This document shows positions 57,143 to 64,000 of a DNA stretch of 64,000 nucleotides, piece by piece (position 1 is the stretch's first letter; every line of letters begins with the position of its first letter). A program made the position numbers and the translations under genes. The notes below the pieces were generated by a model that had not been told where the DNA came from, searched no databases, and was given only the letters and a program-made list of their open reading frames with translations. Location of the stretch: positions 1,240,001 to 1,304,000 of the forward strand of contig PZJY01000007.1 in NCBI GenBank assembly GCA_031472005.1, read 5' to 3'. The DNA comes from Tetracladium setigerum (lineage: Eukaryota > Ascomycota > Leotiomycetes > Helotiales).

Positions 57143-58890
57143 ATGAGTGTTGATCCCGATCGTAAACTGGCCATTGATGCCTCCGGGGAGGAGTCTGGCA
57201 GTGAGATTTCGTCACCAAAACCAGTTTCAAGATTCACGAGGTGGTATCGGTCACCGTTATTCAATGTCATTATTGTTGGCTTGATCTCTTTTACTCAGCC
57301 CGGAATCTGGAATGCCTTGAATAACACTGGAGCTGGTGGACAGCAGGAACCATATTTAGTAAACGGTGCAAATGCCCTGACATTTGGGTATGTGGCTCTG
57401 ATCCAAAATTCAAACAAACAGAATCAAACGGACAAAGTATTAATTTTGAAATTTGCAGTATCATGGTTTTCGGATGTCCATTCTTCAGTGTAATGGCGAA
57501 TAAGTTTGGCCTGAAGAATATTGTCATTCTCGGCACTCTTGGATATGCGCCTTACTCTGCCTCGCTGTATGTCAACAATAGATACGGTGTTGAATGGTTC
57601 GTCCTTTTCGGTGGCGTGACTTGTGGTATTGCGGCTTCGGCTCTTTGGGCTTCTGAGGGTGCCATCGCCTTAGGCTACCCACAGGTGAAGGATCGTGGAA
57701 AGTTCAGTATGTTAATACCCATAGAGGAAATAGTATTAAGCTTACAAATTATAGCTGGTATTTGGCTCGGACTCCGAGAGCTCGGTCAGCTGATCGGCTC
57801 TTCCATTCAGCTTTCCCTGAATCACAAGAAAGATAAACGAGGCAAGGTTGGATATTCAACGTATCTTATCCTGATCGGTATTCAATGTGCTGGTCTTCCA
57901 CTCTCGTTCCTTCTTTCTCCCCCACAGAAAGTGATTCGCTCGGACGGAACCAAAATTGGGGATCCAACCAAGAACAAGCAAGTCTTCAAGGAGTTCAAGA
58001 AGCTCATCGCTCTGCTGAAGACCAAGAGAGTGTTCTTGTTGCTTCCAATCCTTATTGGATTCAATTGGAATGTACGTGATGGAATTCTGTCCCCCATCCA
58101 TCTCTTTCCCATTCGATTCGTTCATAGAAGTCTTTCCGAAACTAACTGGCCAATTTAGGGAACATACCAAAACATTTACCTCACCAAGTACTTCTCAGTT
58201 CGCTCAAGAGCTTTGGCAGCACTTACTTCTGGACTTGCAGCCACGTTTGCCAATATTTTCTGGGGTTGGTTTCTTGATCTCAAAATCTTCAGCCGACCTC
58301 TTGTTGCCAAAATCGCATGGTTCAGTTTCGTAATCGTCATGTTGAGTCTCTTCTCGTGGCAAGTTGCGAACCAGAAGCTTTACGAGAGTACGGTTCCGAA
58401 GATCACTATTGATTGGGCAACTCCCGGTTTTGGAAGAGCATTTGCTGTTAATGTTCTGTTCAGGTATGTATTATTATTTTCTAAACACAGGTAGACAAGA
58501 TGAGTAGAATTGAAACTAAAATATCACAGGTTCATGAACGAATCACACTACATGTTCGTCTATTGGATTATTGGGACATTCAACAACGATATCGAGACTT
58601 TAACTCTAACGGTTGGAATCGTTAGATCGTTTGAAAGTGTTGGGTCGGCAATTTCTTTCGGTCTTGGAGCAGCTCATGGAATCAGTCCTATGGCGAACCT
58701 GGTCACTGCTTTCGTTATGTTTGCTATCTGTGTTCCAACTACCTCGTTGGTGGTTTTCATGGTTCCAGAACACCCGACTGACAAGGAGTTTGAGAGTGAG
58801 AGTGATACGGAGGCTGTTGGCGCCCTCCCCGAGCAGTCAGCGCCAGGGAAGGGCTCTAACGAGGAGGGTACGACAGGCCGGGTGGTGTAG
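57143..58890 (+). CDS. UNC93-like major facilitator membrane protein (DUF895)
   Basis: This is a multi-pass membrane protein of the UNC93/DUF895 branch of the major facilitator superfamily. The model is join(57143..57387,57459..57706,57755..58071,58159..58463,58530..58890), 491 residues, all junctions in frame. A short cytosolic N-terminus (SISS-type, ending RFTRWYRSPLFNVIIVG) leads FTQPGIWNALNNTGAGGQQ, a hallmark of this branch. Then come GLKNIVILGTLGYAPYSASL, WASEGAIALGYP, FNWNGTYQNIYLTKYFSVRS and SHYMFVYWIIGTFNNDIET. About eleven helices are visible, with an acidic C-terminal tail (EFESESDTEAVG). Fungal relatives are often found beside catabolic or secondary-metabolism genes, in line with the adjacent dioxygenase and hydrolase. 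Confidence 0.9.
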
Positions 58891-59170
58891 GCAGTCCTTG
58901 CCAGTTATATTAGCCACTGCATTAAAAAGACAATATAATCTAATTAATATATGGCTATTCCGCCCACTTGTAAAACTGCTGTTTTCCAAAGAAAGTGGCA
59001 TCTGGTAATGAACACTTTGTCAGGTGACCTGCCTGGACTACCGAACTACGTACCGAGGACCAGTATGCTCTATCCGAAACTCCGCATTATTGCCCTCGAG
59101 CTTACTTCTCTCCAACTTGCAAACCAGCCAGCTACCAGAGCAAGCAATTGATATATCTCAATTATTTACC

Positions 59171-60073
59171 ATGGAAACCCTCACATACGTAAAGGATTGT
59201 TTGTTGGCGAAGACCGCTCGAATTCTCGTCGGCGTAGCGAAACTTGCGAGCCCAAGCTTGACCCTTCATCCAGACGAAGTCATCCAGATTCCGTCTCGCG
59301 ATTCCCCGAGAACCATAACTGCACACATCTACAAACCAAAGACCCCGTCTGTGGGGGCTAGCCCCGTGCTACTCAACTTCCACGGCAGCGGCTTCGTTCT
59401 CCCTATGCACGGCAGCGACGATGAATTTTGTCGGTACATTAGCGAGAAAACAAGTTATATCGTTATCGATGTTTCTTACCGCATGGCCCCTGAGAACCAG
59501 TTCCCAGCTGCTCTCCATGACGTCCAAGATTCCATCAAATGGGTTGTTGAGAGTAATACATCATACCAATTTGATCTTTCCCGCCTCGCCCTCTCCGGAT
59601 TTAGCGCAGGTGCAAACCTCATTTTAGCAGTTGCCTCATCGGATGCATTTCCTAAAACCACTTTTAGCTCCATCATCGCCTTTTACCCTCCTATAGATCT
59701 GGCCATGGACCCAGCGCTAAAAGTCGCCCCTGACACCACTGGGAAGCCAATTCCTGCCACTGTGGCACGCTTCTTCAACCAATGCTACATCCCAACCGGT
59801 GTTGATCCACGGGACCCTCGTGTTTCACCGTCGTTTGCGGAGCCCAAGGATTTTCCTGACAAGATGCTGTTCATTACTTGTGCGCAAGATAGCTTGGCTA
59901 TAGAGGTTGAGGAGCTTGTAGAGAAAATTAGGGCTGTGGATGGGAAAGAGGTGGTGCTGAAAAGAATGGAGGAGTGTAATCATGCGTGGAATCTGTCGAC
60001 GGTGAAGGGATCTGTGCAGGAGAAGGCGAAATGGGATGCTTATAAAATGGTTCTGGAAGCACTTGCTTTATAG
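59171..60073 (+). CDS. Alpha/beta hydrolase fold-3 esterase
   Basis: This is a carboxylesterase/lipase-type enzyme of the hormone-sensitive lipase group. It is a single-exon gene of 300 residues starting METLTYVKDCLLAKTARILV. The oxyanion motif is HGSGF (residues 71-75, a variant of HGGGF), followed by VSYRMAPENQFPAAL, the fold-3 signature. The nucleophile elbow is GFSAG with Ser145. Asp240 (CAQDSLA) and His271 (CNHAW) complete the triad. There is no signal peptide, so it is probably cytosolic. The ATG at 59171 in an ACCATGG context is preferred over longer upstream openings. It lies 280 bp after the UNC93-like gene on the same strand and may act with the neighbouring dioxygenase. Confidence 0.92.
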   Translation: METLTYVKDCLLAKTARILVGVAKLASPSLTLHPDEVIQIPSRDSPRTITAHIYKPKTPSVGASPVLLNFHGSGFVLPMHGSDDEFCRYISEKTSYIVIDVSYRMAPENQFPAALHDVQDSIKWVVESNTSYQFDLSRLALSGFSAGANLILAVASSDAFPKTTFSSIIAFYPPIDLAMDPALKVAPDTTGKPIPATVARFFNQCYIPTGVDPRDPRVSPSFAEPKDFPDKMLFITCAQDSLAIEVEELVEKIRAVDGKEVVLKRMEECNHAWNLSTVKGSVQEKAKWDAYKMVLEALAL

Positions 60074-60849
60074 CCGCTGTCCTGTTATGAAAACCTGTTG
60101 AGCATAGTGTTTTGGCCTATTGGAGGCTTGAATATGCGATGGATATTTCCCGAGCTGTGCAATGGTTTGTAGATAGGTAGTTACATGCCTGAACAATTAG
60201 TGTTTTCTCTTTTCCCAGCCATTCTAATAGAAGTAGCAGCCATGAAAGAGTCTGACCTGACAGCTGGTGCTTATTGGCTCGAGAAGAAATGTAGAAATCA
60301 GAATAACAAGAGTGTAGTAACGTCCTATTTTCGCGAGACGACCTACAGTCACAGTCAGCCCTTTTCACCAACTTTAGCCTGGTCGTCCAAGCTTCTTCCA
60401 TCAGGCTGGGTCTTCTTGCTGACCCAGAACTGAATTGGGCGAGATTACGCAAGAGGGCCAAATGAAGCCCTGGGAATACTTGACCAGTTTAAACTAGGGT
60501 CACGCCTCCGATGTTAAGCTGAGACCAGGCCTCGGATGAGAAACAAGACCATTAAACAACACATACTGATCAAAATCAAACAATATTTCAAAAGCTAAGA
60601 CAGACCAATCACAAGCCTGGAGGGAGCGTCTGACACGTTTGAAACAAAAGTTCCAAGCCCACACGTTAGAATATAAATCTTTTTTGTTCATTATCTCTCA
60701 TCCTATCCATTTCGCTTGCATAATAACAGTTCAGGACCCGGCATTTAACCCCATTTTGAGAAGAAAAAAAAAACACTCATAAAAACGCATCATCGCACGT
60801 CTCCTTATCCCATCACATTTCTCTTCTCTACCATTACAGATGAACGGGT
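60074..60849. other. Intergenic between convergent genes
   Basis: 776 bp between the 3' ends of the esterase and the Ish1-like gene; no supported gene. Confidence 0.55.
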
Positions 60850-63275
60850 TCACAATTCCTCCTTGATCTTATCACCAGCTTGTTGGGCTTTTTCCTCTGC
60901 TCTGTGTTTGGCCCATGTGGCTCCTTCTTTTGTTGAATCACCAGCTTCTTGGGCCTTTTTCTTACCAGCAGCAGCTCCAAGGCTGAGCTGATCGAGAATC
61001 CATTGAGCGCCGTTAGAGAGCTTAGCCCAGAGAGTACCTTGAGGAGTTGTCGAGCCGTATTGAAACCAGTTGCGCTGGTTGCGAGCGTACGCGCGCAATT
61101 GATTGGTCGTCGAGCCTTGGGGAACATTGAATCCGTATGAATCGAGATAGTTCTTAAGTTCAGACTCAGACCAAGTATCAAAGATAGAATCTTTCGCAGA
61201 GTCGGTTTGCTTGGCGAGGTATGAGGTGACAGAAGCATATGCGACGCCACCAGAGGCGGATGCGGTACTATAAGCTTCTTGTGCAGCACTTACGAGCTGT
61301 TCCCGAGTGGCATCGGCTTGGTTGCCTGCCTTCTCAGCAGCCTTGTTTCCACTGGATGCCAGATATTTCTTCAGGTTTTCGGTGGTCCAGGTGTCGAAAG
61401 TCCAGGCGGAATAGCCAGTAGCAGCCTTGTGTTTATGAAGTCGAACAGCGGCGAGAAGTTCATCCTTCTTACCATTTTTCGGCGATGGAATGCCTCGAGA
61501 GTCAAGATAGGCCTAAATAGATTGTTAGTACACGCAGATGTTTGGTCAAGAAGGGAACCAACTCGGAGTTTAGTCTCTGACCAGAATCCGACTGCTGCAT
61601 CGAAAGCCTCTGCGGCCTTGGCAGAAGCGGCGTCGGTAGATTGAGCGAATGCGTTTCCTGCACTGCTTGTCTAAAGAATACATTAGTTTTGAACTTAATT
61701 GGCTTTAACATTTTCCGCTGGAATCGATGCCTCCAAGCTTAAGAGAACGGGGTAATTGAAGAACTTACTGCAGCACCGTAGGCGGAAGCTCCTGAAGCGG
61801 ATGCCTTAGAAGCAGCGACCTTAGCGGAATATGAGACATTGTCCCCTGTGAGTTGTGCACTTCACAAGCAAAGAGTCAGTAAATCTTGAAATCAAACTGC
61901 CTCTCTTCCTGTCAAAAGCATCTGCGAAAACCCTCGAAATATAATGATAAAGGGAACTCACCGGTGTTTACGGGCAATGGCGAGAAGCTCATTACGTTTA
62001 GATCCCTATTGATGAAAGTCAGATATGACCAATACTTAGGCAAGAGAAAGCCTCCTCCTAAAACTGAATGTATGGGTGACTTTGTCTTACTTGAGGAACC
62101 TTAATGCCATTCTTGTCAGCCCACTCCTTAATCTGAGAGTCGGACCAAGATTCGAGAAGCTTGTCGCTCAATGTTTGAGTAGCATCGGCAGCAGACTTAG
62201 ATGCGGAAGCGGCCAAATCATTCATCTTCAAGCCGGCAATGCGAGAATTTCGACGAACGCTCGCAATAAGCTTGTCTCGTGTGGTTGGCTGTGGTGCAGG
62301 AATTCCTCGCTCATCGAGCCATTCCTTGAGATCTGATTCAGACCATGAAGAGTAGAGCCAATCACCGGGATATGCAGCAGCCTCGCCAGCTTTTTGCGAT
62401 ACGGTGTCGTAGCTTGCACGAATCTTCTGGAGAAGAGAATCGCGTTTGTGGGGTTGTGGAACCGCTGTAACGTAGAATCAAAAATCAGTATATATGATCG
62501 TAATAGAAAAGCTGCGGAATGAAGTGAGAGCACGGCAGAGCGGCCTTGGCATATAGAGACTCTGTAAAGTGGTCTGGGAAAGAAAACGTCGGACGAATTA
62601 TTGACTTACGAATGTGATGGTAATCACAGAAAGCTTTCAATTGGGAATCTAGAGGACGATCAGTACACGTCAAATGATAGTCAACCCAGGGAAACGGACC
62701 ACTCCAGCTGTGAGATAGTTAGCGCTGACCTTGGAAGATAATTGATTAGAACTTACCTATCAAAGATCCAATCTTTCACACTCAACCAAGCGTTCTCCGC
62801 AACATCTTCGGTCTCATACCAGTAGTTTTTGACTTGAGCCAGCAAACTATCAGTATTGTCTGCGGCGACATCCTTGGTCTCGACACCCTTCTGCTTCAGG
62901 TAGGAGGAAAGTTGCTTGCTGTCCCAATCGTTATATGGCGCCGCGATCTTGGATTGCCAGTTGGTCTTCACGAGGTTCTCGAGATCCTTCCTATCAGCTG
63001 GAGTTGGATATGGGACGTTGTTGTCGGAGAGCCAACGCTCGAGCTCGGTCTCATGCCATTTATTGTAAGCTGTAAGTTGGGTGTTAGCTTGCGATCAAGA
63101 CATAGCAAAGCCTGCACAGAGGGTTTCAAAGCTCATCAAAGCCAGGCAGAGCTCCCCTGCGAAGATGGCTGGGATGGGGGAGCTGTCTTCCAAACATACC
63201 TGCCTTGGAGAACCAACTGCTCGCGGTTGCGTCTGCCGCAAGGCCCAGGATGAAGACTTGCGTGAAGAACTTCAT
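60850..63275 (-). CDS. Ish1/Msc1-like stress protein with repeated SAP-like motifs
   Basis: Fission-yeast Ish1 sits at the nuclear envelope and is induced by stress; yeast Msc1 is its relative. The model has nine exons: complement(join(60850..61512,61563..61670,61769..61859,61962..62005,62091..62464,62610..62648,62700..62707,62757..63069,63200..63275)), 571 residues. A signal sequence (MKFFTQVFILGLAADATASS) is followed by seven or so Ish1 motifs. Each is a W(S/T)E(S/T)-L-x2-(W/Y)L-x3-G core followed by P and a (K/R)-(D/N)-x-L-(L/I) helix: WHETELERWLSDNNVPYPTP, WSDSQLKAFCDYHHIPVPQP, WSESDLKEWLDERGIP, WSDSQIKEWADKNGIKVPQ, WSETKLRAYLDSRGIPSP, WSESELKNYLDSYGFNVPQ. An alanine-rich helical tail ends EEKAQQAGDKIKEEL. 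Exon 3 is only 8 nt (CTGGAGTG). Skipping it would destroy the second motif. Confidence 0.92.
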
Positions 63276-64000
63276 TCTCACTGAAATTTCGTTTGATGCT
63301 AAGGTAGGTGGATAGGTGGCGAGGAGAGGTTGAGTTGGGTTATGTATTTGGTTTGTGCTAGAGGGGGGAAGAAGGAAGGGAAGAAGTAGGAATGAAGGAA
63401 AGGATGGAAAGGTGAGAAGATGAGAAGATGAATTTTCGACCTTTGATGGTGGGAAGTTTGACAACGATGATGTAATGGGCGAAATCTCACAGGAGTGATG
63501 TGATCGTGATCAGGAGCAAATGCTGCGTTTGTTTTCGTTCATCTTTGGCACATTCATCATTCACCTACCCACCATTCACCATCTCCCTGTGAAGATGACG
63601 TTGGTGACTTTAATTGCAGCCATCCGGCCTCCTGATTATTTGATTGGCTGCTGAAGGACAATGGAATATTTTGTGACCAAGATGCGCTGGATAGACACAT
63701 TTCCTCCTCCTCCTGCTCCTCCTCCATTGATATTCTTCTTCTTCTTCTTCTTCTTCTCACCCTTACCTGAGACAGGGCAAAGTAAATAATGGGTACGCCA
63801 CTGACCTCTCTGCTGCAGGAGCAAAGGTTCCGGGTGTGGTGATGTGTGTCTTCTTGTAACTTTCTTTCTTTCTTTCCTCTCACGATGATCGATCGCCAGC
63901 CGAGAGCTCACGTCGTCATTGCTGTCTGCCAAGCATTCACGTGCCAACACCAGCCACCAGCCACTGGTAATTACAACTGTAATGCGGGGAAAGCTCAATG
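63276..64000. other. Ish1-like gene promoter and window edge
   Basis: Holds the promoter and leader of the Ish1-like gene, with AGGGG-containing purine tracts near 63360-63400, a CTT trinucleotide run near 63728-63757 and a TCCTCC run just before it. No gene is supported to the right edge. Confidence 0.55.

Noticed and set aside
62641..62707. Reading the 62700 region of the Ish1-like gene through without splicing
   Set aside because: Retention inserts WVDYHLTCTDRP in the middle of a conserved Ish1 motif, whereas splicing an 8-nt exon restores WSDSQLKAF exactly.

Overview
The window is nuclear DNA of a filamentous ascomycete (Pezizomycotina). Nearly every gene is interrupted by short GT-AG introns of about 50-165 bp with CTAAC/CTGAC-like branch sites. 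The gene set includes ATG11, a CENP-H protein, eIF3h, several fungal-only families (DUF7707, DUF3328/UstYa, DUF3405, fungal luciferase-domain, amidoligase-like) and GPI-type secreted proteins. I think a Leotiomycete is most likely, but that is inference from overall gene flavour. I see no bacterial, organellar or viral genes and no tRNA or rRNA.

Layout. 1-5 kb: the 5' part of ATG11 (-), diverging from a CENP-H kinetochore gene (+), then a microsatellite-rich leader and the HMG-box gene NHP6 (+). 6.9-9.3 kb: an 11-exon conserved-looking gene of unknown function. 10.1-13.6 kb: a MOSC-domain gene with a one-base frameshift (-) and adenosylhomocysteinase (-), which carries 9-nt and 13-nt exons. 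13.7-20 kb: a possible basic protein gene, an AT-rich stretch, and a 1192-residue protein with RGG-type repeats, an acidic tract, a GIY-YIG-like segment and a six-cysteine module. Tandem repeats lie upstream of it. 21.7-24.4 kb: eIF3h (-, frameshifted at a G8 run) and a decayed amidoligase gene (-). 25.3-32 kb: a membrane kelch protein (+), a small hypothetical gene (+) and a major-facilitator transporter (-). 33.9-40.7 kb: a DUF7707 GPI-type protein (+), a second decayed amidoligase (+), a glutaminyl-cyclase-like protein with an altered catalytic residue (-) and a UstYa-like DUF3328 protein (+). 42.8-48.1 kb: a secreted repeat protein with dibasic sites made from nine small exons (+), a CHRD-domain protein (-) and a luciferase-domain protein (-). 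49.8-63.3 kb: a DUF3405 membrane protein (+, frameshifted at a G6 run), a Cus2/HTATSF1 splicing factor (-), a trio of TauD-like dioxygenase (-), UNC93-like transporter (+) and alpha/beta hydrolase (+), and an Ish1/Msc1 stress protein (-).

The most interesting signal is the secreted repeat gene at 42763-43907. Five HHKG(F/R)G units follow basic processing sites, several built by duplication of phase-symmetric exons, and a UstYa-family gene lies 2.1 kb upstream. It fits a Kex2-processed repeat precursor and possibly a new fungal ribosomal-peptide (RiPP) locus, although the usual tyrosine-containing cores and partner oxidases are absent. A second theme is very small exons of 8 to 28 nt in many genes; automatic gene finders are likely to miss them. 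A third is three single-base frameshifts in otherwise intact genes, at least two in G homopolymers, which look more like sequencing or assembly errors than gene death.
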